From assembly GCF_001039355.2 (NCBI RefSeq), contig NW_019775802.1:62001-126000 (forward strand): a stretch of DNA of 64,000 bases, read 5' to 3'. The translations under genes and the position numbers were made by a program. Shown here in pieces: positions 28,570-40,922 of the stretch; positions within the stretch are counted from its first letter, which is position 1, and every line of letters begins with the position of its first letter. The notes under the pieces are model-generated. The model saw nothing but the letters and a program-made list of their open reading frames with translations, had not been told where the DNA came from and made no database searches. The stretch is from Lingula anatina (Eukaryota > Brachiopoda > Lingulata > Lingulida > Lingulidae).

Positions 28570-31500
28570 CTGGAAAAAAAAAGCATGAGACACATGATCA
28601 ATTGTTATAGAATACTTCTCAGTGCTGCAGAAGCAGGACAAGTCATCAATATAGAGTGTGCTGATTGGAATAGTATTAAAAGAGGCAAGCAACAGTGATG
28701 TAGTGTTCCTTTGTAGACCTCTAGCTTTACAGGCGATATGTTAGTTCTTATCAAAAAACAGTTTTTGGACACCAGCAAAACAAAATATTAAGCTATTACT
28801 TTTTTGAATCATAATACCATATCCACAATTTACAAAACTCAAAAATTTTAAGCATGCTTAAAGATGCAAATAATAGGATTTAAAATGCATTCTAAGTGCA
28901 TGGATTTCTTCTTGTTGAACTTATTTGACAACAATTAAAATGTTTAAAACATAAAATGAAAGATAAATGGCCTATATCAATATCGCAAAAAAATTATCAT
29001 ATTCATCATCCCCTGTCCAACCCTAGTAGTCAGCCACAATTTGAAATAATGCGGGTCCTTGCTAAATTAACGACCCAAACCATAATTTCATGAACCATGT
29101 ATCCATTTACCTACACGTTCTGTTTGTTCTGTGCATGTTAGAGATTCTCAAGAGGACACTGAAAATAGTTTGGGTTGAAAAAAATCTGTATTTAAACAGC
29201 AAGATAAAAGTATAAAATCTGTATAAAACCTGGCCAAAAACTTTGTGATATTTTATGTGATAGATGAGAACCACTATTTTTTCATTAGCATCATGAATTT
29301 GTGGTTTGAGTCATTATTTCAGCATATGCAATCAGAAACCGCAATTATCGTTTATGAGACCTGTTACCTCAGATACAGGGTTATCTCTAGCTGATTGCAT
29401 TAAGTCTTCAAAACACTAGCAGCTGACTACACCAAGTCTTCTGAGCGATAGCAGTCTCAGGCTATTTTACAAATTATTAGCCCACTTAAAGTAAGGTAGT
29501 CATCTCACCAAAGACAGCTAACATATATAAAGAAAATTGAGGAGAACTTCATGTCAAGATACAGGTTTTGGTCTTGGGACTTACTTCTTGGGCTGTAAAA
29601 TAATGCATAAACAGTCTTTGATATTCTTTCTGATCACAATTTAACCAGACAAGATTTTTTAGAATAAAGCCATCAAAGACTAAGATTTCTTCTCCAATGG
29701 AATCCAGGTCTCTTAGTGATAGACTGTTCAGACTGGTGACTCATCATAACAAATTCATCAGAGGTTTGATTTAGTATCCAGCAATAATAAGGTCTACCAT
29801 TTTTCAAAATTACTTCATGAACATTTACATTGTATCTCAAATTCAGCACAAATGACATAAGATATAAGTAAGGTCAACAGACCATTGTAAATCATTACCA
29901 TTTTACACCTAAAGTTTTCCCGCTTCTATTCTTAGTATAGAAGTGGGTATAAGTAAATAACAATACTTATCAATTCCACCATGTCTCCTTTGAAAAAATT
30001 CCACAAACCATGATGAATCATACAGTGACACCTACAAGTAAAGTGTGTACACATACCTTTCCAGCAATAAACTGAACACAGTTTTCAAACATATGGATTG
30101 AATGCCAAATTTTCTAAGTACAACTGAAGTCCCATGATACAGTTGTCAAGAAAATATAAATCATTACAGAGATAATTATAGGAGTAGGAGACTAGACACA
30201 GGCCGTCTTTTTAAACATCCTTATAATATATTTGTCAAACAATGCTATTTTGAGTAAAACCCTTATTTTATAACTGCTTGATTTTGTACTAGAAACGATG
30301 AGCTGTAGCTCAACAACAAAAATTCTCCTTCACCCTACTGATGAGATGTTTCTTCTTTTCCATACAACTGGAGAAACACTCAGAGTTCCCTGGCTCCAGG
30401 CTCACAATTAAACCAAATTAACTGACTTAAATAAACAAGGTGCGGATCCTACGATCCCATGGAATGGCTATCAAAATGTTTACAAGACAGGATAGTCAAT
30501 TTTCACCAGTGCCAGCTTAAAATGATAGCACAACTTTATATCATTATAAATGTTTTACACTGAAAACTGTATTTGGATGAACTCTGTAATGGCATTTTGT
30601 GACGTACAGCAATGAATCAGGAAAACAACTACAGGTTAAAAAAATTACAGTGTGTCTACTTCAATTTAATGGAGTTCTCGATGTGCTTACAAAGATATCC
30701 CAAGGTTATTAACATTCTATCTCCAGAGGAGCATGCAATAAAGATTAAATACTATTGCAAAGGCTAAGGTAATAAAACCAGAAATGCACATATTTAAATT
30801 CAACATTATCTTCATCCATCAAAACTAGGGCCTTTAACTGAGCCCCTTATCTAACTTCCCACAGTCTTTATTGATGCAAAATCTTTTTTATCTAATGTTA
30901 TACATAATAAGCAGGCTCTGTACAAACAATTTAAATGACAAAAGAATAGATATTCCAGTGCAATATATCAAGGGTGATCCAAAATTCATATATATTAACC
31001 TTTTGCATGTATAGTTGCCTCTTGACATAATATTAATTATCCATTTATACTTCAGCTATATACATCACACACACACACACACACACGCACGCACACACAC
31101 ACACACACACATATTTTTTAAAATCAATATTTGGATCTACATTAGAACTCCTTGTTCAAAATTCTAAGGGTGAACATTTTCATATTTTCATCAGCCCCAC
31201 TAACTCCTACCCAGTTCAATAGTTGTTACAATGCTTTTGAAGATCATTTATACAGATCAATGAGAGAAACTTAAACTAGGGCACATTTCTGTATTTATAA
31301 CAAATATTTAACGTGTAAGTTATAACCATGCACCATGCAATTTTAAAGGGATCTATTAATGGATGAAAAGTCTCACTGTTGTTGAGAAGATATCTGAATG
31401 GTGTCTAAATGATTTATCTTAAATATACAAGGTATACATTATTTGCCAAAACCTGATGTTAGTGTTGTTCTTTTTCTGTTTTATGTGATCTGTTTTACAC

Positions 31501-34086
31501 TGAATTGCCTGAAAATATGACAAATCCTTCAATGTGCAAGGACCTTTCACTACTACTAATACTACAACTGCCACTGCTAAAATAGGAGAAAAAGGAAAAA
31601 GAAAACCAGTTTGCTGTTATCCACGCGTATGGCCTTACAACATTTACCAGATGGCCTGTATAATATAAACCCCACTTTTTGTAATTATTGTCATGCTGCT
31701 TTCCTCTTATTATCCCTCTTACATGCTCAAAAGTTTCTTCTTGGCAGTGAAGGCAATTTTTACTCGACATGAAAAAAACTCAAATTATCACAACCCAACA
31801 GCCATGTGGTACACTTCCAATTGATAAGTGGATAGTTAATGTAATGCTTATTTCCTTTTTTTCTGTGCATGTTTTCAGTTTAAATATGAAAAAGACTCGT
31901 TTCCTTAGATAGTGAAAGTGGGGGGGGGGTATAATTTTCAATCAAAATAAAGTTATGTGGTGACTTTCATCAGCCTCTATACTATTCAAATTAATTCATT
32001 TGGAAATTTATTGAGTTATTTATTATCTTTTTTTAATAAAAGTTCTTTAATTTTTAGATTATAGCAAATTTTCACCACAGCGATAAGCTTGGCTCTAATA
32101 ATATTTGGAAGGCATTAAGCTTCATGTAAGGAATATATCAAAATAAGTAAATCAATTGCCAAACTAATTTACTTGCTCAAAGTCACCATACAAATTAATT
32201 TAGAAAAGATATTGAATATCACAAAGTTACATGGTGTGGGGAATGCTGCAAAAGTCCCTCATTTTCTGCTAAAACTGCTTTAAAACCAGATGTTCAACAA
32301 AAGTTATGATATCAAGACGACCAAAGTTACTACAACCAAACATATATATGAGAAAAAAAACAATTTTCTGCAATGTGGTTACTAGTATTTTCTCTTATTG
32401 CCAACTAGCAGTGATTTCAACTAGAATGATGTTGTGTAGGCAGTGAGGCCCTCATTAGATTTCCATTTCCACCGCACTTGCCTAGTTCGCAATGTGATAG
32501 TGATGATTCTCAGCGGGGTTGGAAAGTAGTGCATCTCATCTCAAAATTTGTTCCGGGGTATGATACTGCGAAATGTGTACTGACATAACCTTGAAAACGG
32601 GTGGTGTGGTCTGATCTACCAGTAAATTCGGGATCATTCAGTGCCGAGTCTGGTAGTTGGGTAGGCCTGTTATTTGGGGTCAGATACATCATATAAGATT
32701 ATTGAAGCCATATCATTCTAGGTGAAGTTACTACACTAGGAAACCAGAGACTGGTGCCTTTACTCTTCTTAAACAACGCCTCAAGTTCATTTGTTTGGCA
32801 GACAGAACAGAACAGAAAAACTGAAGACAAAATTATTACATTGCCATGAGCTTTCACGCCACTAATTTGTTTAATGCTGATAACATCTTTATACCATACT
32901 GCTCTATAGGGTGCTTCTCAAGGCTTTTTAAACCTTACCACTAAATAGTGGGGCTCTTCTTACTTTGTCCAAGCTAAAAAAAATCAATACGTAAAAGTAT
33001 TCAAGTAACAACACTCTTGAATTTTCAATCCTAATTAAACTCCAGATCAGTTAAAAAGAAGATATCATCACTTCCTATTTGTGACCAAAATATCAGAAAA
33101 TCATTTTTATTTTTTGATATTCTGAAATGTATTCCATGTAAGCTACAGTTATTACCTCTGATGATAAACTGGCTTTAAAAAATAGAACCCAAGACAAGGT
33201 ACACAGGACAGTGGCTGCACTGGTGCTGGCAGTATTTCAAAAGAAAATCTTGTGATTTAGCAAACTGAAATGTGGTTTCCCACAATGGCTAGGGTAGGAA
33301 CTGTATCGAAACAAGGGTAATTTGATAACTACTCAACCACTTAAAACAATTTTGTTTCAGTTCACTTCATAAACCCTCTGCATCTCCTTGAAAAAATATG
33401 CACAACCTCATGACTGGTCCCATAAGTAGCTCTTTCAATCCCCATGTAACATAAATGTAAGTCGGGGTGGGCAGCAGTAAGCTAACATTGCCGAGTGCAG
33501 TGGCAATAGCCGCAAATGCTGGGAGTGCGACTCGAGACAGGTGGAGGCATTTGACGTCGTGCTCCTGCGTTCGTTATCTTCCTCTAACCTTGGATTTTAG
33601 ACATAGCATTTACACTTACCTATATACTGGATAAGACTGCTAAGGAATATGGGAGACCAAGTTATTCGCAGTGAGCATCGTGCTAATCGGCATCTTAATT
33701 TCTATACACAGATACGACACCCGGAAGTTAAGCTAGAACTAACTAACTCTCGTTTTCTCTCGGATTGAGCGTGATTTTTTGTCTCCGAGATGCTGCCTCG
33801 TTGTTGGACAAAAATAACGTTATACAGCTTCGTGGATAAGGTTGAAAACGAGTTCCACACAAGGGTCAGGAAGCTAGTCGTACGTTGCGTTTATTTTCTC
33901 CCTCTTACGTCGGTCCTTTTCGTATATCACGGTTCGAAGGGTCAGTTAATCAATATATTTGTACCCTTCGCTCAGTTTTATATTGTAATTTGAAGGAAAA
34001 CTTACATGGAACAAACTATCCACGTTACTGTGGTGACCTGCATGCTGTAGTTGAGACAAAACACAACCGAAGCAAACTATCATAAA
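28570..34086. other. Intergenic region between divergent SFK1 and HDDC3
   Basis: About 5.5 kb without a recognisable protein exon. It holds a (CA)n tract at 31069-31110, poly-G runs, and two islands that are richer in CG than the background: ~32450-32700 and ~33460-33900. The right-hand island is next to HDDC3 and probably contains its promoter and the SFK1 leader exon. A minus-strand GTAAGT donor occurs at 33620. Confidence 0.6.
33620..33780 (-). promoter_or_regulatory. Candidate SFK1 non-coding first exon and promoter region
   Basis: On the minus strand, CCAGTATATAG is followed by a consensus GTAAGTG donor at 33620. This sits in the CG-richer patch just upstream of HDDC3 in the opposite direction. 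SFK1 exon 1 starts with a splice acceptor at 28570, so a leader exon is required upstream. The 5' limit is a guess; a shared bidirectional promoter with HDDC3 is inferred. Confidence 0.3.
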
Positions 34087-34201
34087 ATGGATCGGGTACC
34101 AGCACAGATTTTGATCAAATGTACTAATTTTGCCGCTCTCAAACACAGTAAACAAAGACGAAAGGACCGAGAGCAAACCCCATACATCAACCATCCCATA
34201 G
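34087..34201 (+). CDS. HDDC3: HDDC3 exon 1
   Basis: Encodes NFAALKHSKQRRKD, then QTPYINHPI with the first metal-binding His. It ends in phase 1 at a slightly unusual G|GTTTGT donor. It is present once only; the downstream second copy of the gene lacks it. Confidence 0.9.
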
Positions 34202-36242
34202 GTTTGTACCAGTAGTCAGATCTACGCCTGCATTTCATCGCAGACGTGATTAAAATTAATAGATCTACACTCTAACAGTGAATAAGAGCAAGATGGCATT
34301 ACATGTATGTTTAGTCAGCATTCTTTTTAAAGTCAGCCCACCGTGGTAAATAATTACTGTGTCGACACGATCAGAGATGTAATGAATGATGCAAAATTGT
34401 AATGAAAGCTGACATTACTTTTGTACTATTGATCTGCATATTCTTTGAATATTATAAGTATGATTAGGTGTGCTGCAAAAAAAATGATTAATTACAGGCC
34501 CATGGCGAGCAATTTCAAAGGGGGGGGTCGTTTTTTGAAAATGTGGAGCTTTTACCATAGGTGGTAAAAGTGCCATAAAACAGATTTTCGAGGGGTAAAT
34601 GACTATATTTTCATTTACCCATTTCCAGTGGTTAATCCATTCCAACATTCAGAGTTAGTTGATTGGTTTTTTTTTAAGTGTGGTTTTTGAAGGGTAGCCT
34701 TTGAAGTTCCACATGGTATGACAGCAAACAGAGTAATTGTCATAACCCCCTGGTAGTAAAATGGAATTTATAATATTTCTGTATGTGGTTAATACAATGT
34801 ATTTATTGTGGAATGTTGAATCTTTTATGTAGAGTTGGTTTCCCTTCAATTAAGTTATATTATATTAAATTATAAATTGTATGGATAATTTGCATTTTAG
34901 GGGTGGCTTACATTCTCACAGAAGAAGCTGATATAACAGACTTAGATGTTATACAGGTACGTTAATACTGACTGTGACAATTAGGTACATGCTCTTTCAC
35001 TGAAATAAAATACCCATGCTACCAAAGTGAATGAAATTTTCTAATATATGAAATACAAGTATCATTGAAAACTAAAGTGAATTTTGAATTGTGGGCTTTA
35101 AAAAGGAAATAATAGTGTTTTATTATGTCTTAGTAACCTATCAAGCTCCTTTATTGGAATGGATAGATGGTTTGGCATTAATGTAACTGCCTACAAAGAA
35201 CAAATTACTCTCTGTATAATAATGCCTAGTGTGTGTGTGTGTGTGTGTATGTGTGTTTATCAATCCAAATTTTTTTCCTCAGGCTGCTCTACTGCATGAT
35301 ACAGTGGAAGACACAAAAACTACATTTAAGGAACTAGAGGAGACCTTTGGGAGTGCAGTCACAAGTATGTTTTAAGCTGAGAAACTGTCAGACTCCGCTC
35401 CCCTGGCACCACCTTCACCAGTGGTGCTCCAATTTCACTGTCTTTTTGAAAGTGGAACCTTCCATTTACCCTTTTAGATGGTCATTGCATTAATACTGGA
35501 ATGGATAATTTTAAACAAACTGTTGATACAAGAAAAAGGATGTATAGGCATAGGGGTCGCAACCATAGAGGGTTGGGGGGTGCATATGGAAACTATTTTA
35601 GTGTCTTTTGAATTTCTTAAGACGGATTTAAAATGGGGACTAATTTGAGTCATTTAAAATTAAATGGAAAATTTATTGATGGACATTCTTGTTGTATTTA
35701 TTGGTTTACAATGAAGTTAGGTTAATTTAAACATGAATGGGAAACTGGACATACTAAATAATTGTCCTGTTTTGTACTTGTGTACCTGTTCTATGAATAT
35801 ATACATTTTTGGTTTAAGTTTGTTAATGTATACATGTATCTAAAATATTGTAGGTGAAGATGAACAGTGGAAATGAAGCTGACAATGAATTTGTAGCACA
35901 TCAGGAATGATTTTTCTGTAACTGTCTGTCTTTTTTTTTTTTTTTTCAGATATAGTTCGAGAGGTGACTGATGACAAATCTCTTCCCAAAGCAGAGAGAA
36001 AACTCCAGCAGATTGAACATGCCCCACACTCTAGTCCCAAAGCAAAACTGGTCAAACTAGCAGATAAATTGTATAATCTCCGTGACCTGAACAGATGTAC
36101 TCCTAATGGCTGGACAGAGAACAGAGTGCAGGAATATTTTCAGTGGTCTGCTAATGTTATTAAAGGCTTGAGAGGAACAAATAAAAAGTTAGAATGTGAA
36201 TTAGATGTGTTGCTGAAACAGAGAGGAGTGCTGGAACTTTGA
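34087..36242 (+). CDS. HDDC3: HDDC3 / MESH1: metazoan SpoT-type (p)ppGpp hydrolase and NADPH phosphatase, complete
   Basis: Four exons (34087-34201, 34901-34956, 35283-35364, 35950-36242) join in frame to 546 bases, 181 aa; human HDDC3 is 179 aa. The protein has the HD-domain metal ligands: His36 in PYINHPIG, His62-Asp63 in LLHDTVED, and Asp123 in KLADKLYNLRDLNRC. Also conserved are EVTDDKSLPKAERK and the C-terminal WTENRVQEYF helix. The enzyme removes the 3'-pyrophosphate of (p)ppGpp and dephosphorylates NADPH in the animal proteins studied. The start is the only in-frame ATG of exon 1 and gives an N-terminus collinear with the family. An AATAAA lies at 37018-37023. It is transcribed away from SFK1. 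Confidence 0.95.
34901..34956 (+). CDS. HDDC3: HDDC3 exon 2
   Basis: Encodes GVAYILTEEADITDLDVIQ, matching the family helix after the first His. It is 56 bases with a TTTTAG acceptor and GTACGT donor. Confidence 0.9.
35283..35364 (+). CDS. HDDC3: HDDC3 exon 3 (HD motif)
   Basis: Encodes AALLHDTVEDTKTTFKELEE and TFGSAVT, with the His-Asp doublet and the following Glu-Asp of the active site. It is 82 bases, acceptor TTTCCTCAG, donor GTATGT. A (GT)n tract precedes it at 35230-35255. Confidence 0.92.
35950..36242 (+). CDS. HDDC3: HDDC3 exon 4 (last coding exon)
   Basis: Encodes NIVREVTDDKSLPKAERKLQ through KLVKLADKLYNLRDLNRCTP to the C-terminus RGVLEL and TGA. It holds the last metal-binding Asp. 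Confidence 0.95.
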
Positions 36243-36672
36243 AGTTAGACATTTATTACAGTAGTCAAATGAAAGTGAAAATCATAGATAGATATAGTTA
36301 TTTATTACTAATAGATGTATTGATGACTGATTTGTATACTTTTGATTTTAAGGAGATAATTATCTATACTAAAACTTACTTTTGCAGACTTACCAATGAT
36401 CTCAAATACTAGTGTTATCAGCTTTGGGGGTATGCAACCAGGGCATATTTGTTTTTTTAGTTTATTTATTTAACTTAGGTATTATTAGGATTATTATTAT
36501 TTTTTTATTAAAATATTCTTGTTTGTTATGTTTATATAATATCTTTATTTTTAATGTTGCTTTCCTGAGATTTATGACAGAATCCAGTTTTGACACTAGT
36601 GTATCAGTGGTAATAAGAGTGAGTACTACTCATGGTGGCCCCTCCCCCCAAAAATACAGTATTTATATAGAA

Positions 36673-36727
<55 letters not shown>

Positions 36728-37534
36728 GGGATATTTACAAAGGCCTCCTTGCAGTAACACTGGAATGGATAACTTTTTCAACATAGATTATTTTCTGAAA
36801 CAAATTGACCATCCTTCTGTTGTTTGTTAAACTCAAATTACCACTTTTTTCTATTCTTGGTGTTAAGTAGTTGACTTCATGATTTTTAGCACTTTATCAT
36901 GAGAAAATGTGCAATGATAGTGATTTCTTTCTTTAAATGACTCAGAAATAGTTGAAGATGTTTATGTCTTTATTTAAATGCATTTGTGATTTTAAAAAAC
37001 ACAGTCCATGTAAAAAGAATAAAATTCCTGTATGGACAAAATATCTCTGTTTATTAAGATTTCTTGTTTAACTGTACCTGGTTATCATACTTGTTATTAC
37101 ATGGGATGAGAAATGACTGCTAGCAAATTATTTTCATTTAATTCTATTTCTATTCTTGTTTGAATAAAATCTTGGATAATGAATCAGATAAGTCAATAAT
37201 ATTGTAATAACTTTTCATGTCCCCATGTATTAATGCTATAGTTTCATAGACAATAATAAAAGNAAATAGCTGGAAAAGTTTAACTTCTGACACCATGTAA
37301 CATAAACGTGCTAACTCTGTAAGCCGCCATGCTGGAACACACGTGTATTATTCAAGTCGCTTACAACATTGTAAAATAAGAGGTGGTCGCTTAAGACAAA
37401 TAAAATGTTACAAAGGGTAGCCTCTGAAGCTCTACATGGTATGACAGCAAACAGAATAATTGCCATAACTTCCTGGTAGTAAAATGGAATTTATGATATT
37501 TCTGTATGTGGTTAAAACAATGTATTTATTGTGG

Positions 37535-37580
37535 AGTGGCCTTATGTCCCACATGGGACGAAGAGCAATGATGATGATGA
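37535..37580 (+). mobile_element. Short retroposon-tail-like insertion present only in HDDC3 copy B
   Basis: A 46 bp insert starts AGTGGCCTTATGTCCCACAT and ends in (ATG)n/(TGA)n. It is flanked by direct repeats TTTATTGTGG at 37525-37534 and 37581-37590. Copy A has one TTTATTGTGG at the matching site. A 10 bp target duplication with a simple-repeat tail is what a severely 5'-truncated SINE or LINE insertion leaves. Confidence 0.7.
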
Positions 37581-37679
37581 TTTATTGTGGAATGTAGAAT
37601 CTTTTATGTAGAGTTGGTTTCCCTTCTATTAAGTTATATTTTATTAAATTATAAATTGTATTGATAATTTGCATTTTAG

Positions 37680-38991
37680 GGGTGGCTTACATTCTCACAG
37701 AAGAAGCTGATATAACAGACCTAGATGTCATACAGGTACATTAATACTCACTGTGACAGTAAGGTACATGCTCTTTCACTGAAATAAAATACCCATGCTA
37801 CCAAAGTGAATGAAATTTTCTAATATATGAAATACAAGTACCGGTATCATTGAAACTAAAGTGAATTTTGAATTGTGAGCTTTAAAAATGAAAGAATGGT
37901 GTTTATTATGTCTCAGTAACCAATCAAGCTCCTTTATTGAAATGGATATTTTGGCATAAATGTTACTGCTTACAAAGACCATATCACTCTCTGTATTATA
38001 ATCCCTGGTGTGTGTATATATATTTATCAATCCAAACTTTTTCCTCAGGCTGCTCTACTGCATGATACAGTGGAGGACACGAACACTACGTTTGAGGAAC
38101 TAGAGGAGACCTTTGGGAGTGCAGTCACAAGTATGTTTTAAGCTAAGAAACTGTCAGACTCTTTGCTCCCCCTCCCCTCACACCACCTTCACCAGTTGGT
38201 GCTCCGATTTCACTGTCTTTTTGAAAGTGGAACCTGTCAGTGAAGAAAGATAAGTTAAAGGATGTAGGCGTGGTGGTCGCAAGTCGCTCGCAACCATTAA
38301 AGATAGGGGGTGCATATTGAAACTATTTAAGTGTCTTTTGAATTTCTTAAGACAAATTTAAAATGGGGACTAATTTGTGTCATTTAAAATTAAATTGAAA
38401 ATTTATTGATGGACATTCTTGTTGTATTTAGTGATTTACAATGAGGTTATTTTAATGAAAATTTAAGCATGAATGGGAAACTGGACATACTAAACAATTT
38501 TCCTGTTTTGTACTTGTGTATGAAACCTGTACTATGAATTTATACATTTTTGGTTTAAGTTTCAGTTTGTTAAAGTATACATGTATCTAAAATATTGTAG
38601 GTGAAGACGAACAGTGGAAATGAAGCTGACAATGAATTTGTAGCTCATTGGCCATGATTTTTCTGTAACTGTCTGTCTTTTTTTTTTTCTTTTTTCAGAT
38701 ATAGTTCGAGAGGTGACTGATGACAAATCTCTTCCCAAAGCAGAGAGAAAACTCCAGCAGATTGAACATGCCCCACACTCTAGTCCCAAAGCAAAGCTGG
38801 TCAAACTAGCAGATAAATTGTACAATCTCCGTGACCTGAACAGATGTACTCCTAATGGCTGGACAGAGAACAGAGTGCAGGAATATTTTCAGTGGTCTGC
38901 TAATGTTATTAAAGGCTTGAGAGGAACAAATAAGAAGTTAGAATGTGAATTAGATGTGTTGCTGAAACAGAGAGGAGTGCTGGAACTTTGA
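37680..38991 (+). pseudogene. HDDC3: HDDC3 second copy lacking exon 1
   Basis: Exons at 37680-37735, 38049-38130 and 38699-38991 match HDDC3 exons 2, 3 and 4 with the same lengths, phases and splice sites. Exon 3 differs at two residues (TKTTFKE becomes TNTTFEE). Exon 4 shows only synonymous changes that I noticed. There is no exon 1 or start between the N at 37263 and exon 2. It may be the second allele with its first exon lost at the contig break, or a true partial duplicate. It could only be translated if exon 1 at 34087 splices to it. Confidence 0.85.
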
Positions 38992-39420
38992 AGTTAGACA
39001 TTTATTACAGTAGTCAAATGAAAGTGAAAATCATAGATAGATATAGTTATTTATTACTAATAGATGTATTGATGACTGATTTGTATACTTTTGATTTTAA
39101 GGAGATATTTATCTATACTAAAACTTACTTTTGCAGACTTACCAATGATCTCAAATACTAGTGTTATCAGCTTTGGGGGTATGCAACCAGGGCATATTTG
39201 TTTTTTTAGTTTATTTATTTAACTTAGGTATTATTAGGATTATTATTATTTTTTTATTAAAATATTCTTGTTTGTTATGTTTATATAATATCTTTATTTT
39301 TAATGTTGCTTTCCTGAGATTTATGACAGAATCCAGTTTTGACACTAGTGTATCAGTGGTAATAAGAGTGAGTACTACTCATGGTGGCCCCTCCCCCAAA
39401 AATACAGTATTTATATAGAA

Positions 39421-39460
<40 letters not shown>

Positions 39461-40042
39461 GGGATATTTACAAAGGCCTCCTTGCAGTAACACTGGAATG
39501 GATAACTTTTTCAACATAGATTATTTTCTGAAACAAATTGACCATCCTTCTGTTGTTTGTTAAACTCAAATTACCACTTTTTTCTATTCTTGGTGTAAAG
39601 TAGTTGACTTCATGATTTTTAGCACTTTATCATGAGAAAATGTGCAATGATAGTGATTTCTTTCTTTAAATGACTCAGAAATAGTTGAAGATGTTTATGT
39701 CTTTATTTAAATGCATTTGTGATTTTAAAAAACACAGTCCATGTAAAAAGAATAAAATTCCTGTATGGACAAAATATCTCTGTTTATTAAGATTTCTTGT
39801 TTAACTGTACCTGGTTATCATACTTGTTATTACATGGGATGAGAAATGACTGCTAGCAAATTATTTTCATTTAATTCTATTTCTATTCTTGTTTGAATAA
39901 AATCTTGGATAATGAATCAGATAAGTCAATAATATTGTAATAACTTTTCATGTCCCCATGTATTAATGCAATAGTTTCATAGACAATAATAATAGTATGT
40001 GATTGCTTAAACAATTGAAATTTAAATTTAAAAACCAGATAA

Positions 40043-40267
40043 GATATTAAAGCCTTCAGTTGTCTGGCAAGAGATATTCTACAAACAAATGATATAGAAG
40101 AGGCTAAAAAATTGAAAAACAATTATACTGGTGCCCTGGAGGAACTGCCATTAAAAGATGTAAAAATTGCCTTGGTGGCACATTTTTCTATAGTATTAGC
40201 ACATGGGATTCATTTGGGTAAAAAGTTGATACGAGTTAAAATTTTAAGTACTGAACATTATTCCTAG
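40043..40267 (+). other. Unrecognised 74-codon open frame without ATG start
   Basis: The plus strand is open from 40043 to a TAG at 40265-40267. The composition looks coding (for example ARDILQTNDIEEAKKLKN and KDVKIALVAHFSI). It starts just after HDDC3 copy B ends. An internal exon or a transposon fragment is possible. No family was recognised and chance cannot be excluded in AT-rich DNA. Confidence 0.25.
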
Positions 40268-40705
40268 AAATTAATTTATACTCACAACTAAGTTTGATTA
40301 ATGGATGTGTATATGTTTAATTTTCACTAGAAAACAAACCTATCTTGCAATGTCTAAATAAAAGACGTTTTACTAATTATATGCACATACTAGTAAAAAA
40401 CGAGAAAAGAAACAAAAAGGAGTGCACTGCAACAAAAAAATCAATATACTAACCTCTTTTAACTTTAATATTTATAGAGGCATTTGTACCAAAATATATG
40501 GGCTTAGTCACGCATTTTTTTAAAATTTGGGTTATATTTCCTTGTTTGACTTTATTTTACTCCACACGCACACACACAAACACATTTATGACCCCCTCGT
40601 TTTGATAAGAGATTCAACTGTTACAGTAAATATTCAACACAAGTTCATTGGAAGGCATATCGTAAATATGCATTCATGCCATGTACAAATGTTCTGGAAA
40701 GGTTA

Positions 40706-40922
40706 TTAGGCAGGCTTGAAATATGATAGTCCACAGATTAAACTTCCTAATTTCATGTAGTCTATGTGCTCCCCAAACGTCTTTTGATATGCTCGTCCCA
40801 TAGGTGCTTTTTTACTGACCCTTGCAGATGATTTTTCCCCAACACCACACATCGCAGTTTTCCACGTAGGTGTTTCCCCGTTACCATATTGGCCCATTTA
40901 CAGGATAGTGTCATCGTAGAAT
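40706..40922 (-). other. Possible small minus-strand exon; 63-codon ORF
   Basis: A TTGTTTTGCAG acceptor ends at 40923. A 63-codon frame MGQYGNGETPTWKTAMCG... runs from 40897 to a stop at 40706. A second possible exon at 41136-41192 has an acceptor TATTACAG and donor GTAAAA. Joining it gives another frame open for ~50 codons through the same DNA. I cannot tell which frame, if either, is translated. This lies downstream of the mucin-like gene on the same strand and could also be its 3' UTR. Confidence 0.25.

Larger units (their letters stand above)
34691..37262. repeat. ~2.6 kb duplicated segment, copy A (HDDC3 exons 2-4)
   Basis: Repeated at 37414-39993. It ends at the single N at 37263. The duplicate begins inside HDDC3 intron 1, so exon 1 is outside it. 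It contains an (ATT)n tract at 36675-36725. Confidence 0.92.
37414..39993. repeat. ~2.6 kb duplicated segment, copy B (HDDC3 exons 2-4)
   Basis: Counterpart of 34691-37262 with scattered substitutions and indels, a shorter (ATT)n tract (~39420-39458) and a private 46 bp insertion at 37535-37580. Sequence 37264-37413 between the N and this block is not in copy A. Confidence 0.92.

Noticed and set aside
33790-33993. 67-codon plus-strand frame just upstream of HDDC3
   Set aside because: It does not join the HDDC3 frame. The real first exon starts at 34087 and aligns with the family N-terminus.
36412-36786. 124-codon frame in the HDDC3 3' region
   Set aside because: It runs through the (ATT)n tract, giving poly-Ile, and the frame is lost in copy B where the repeat number differs.
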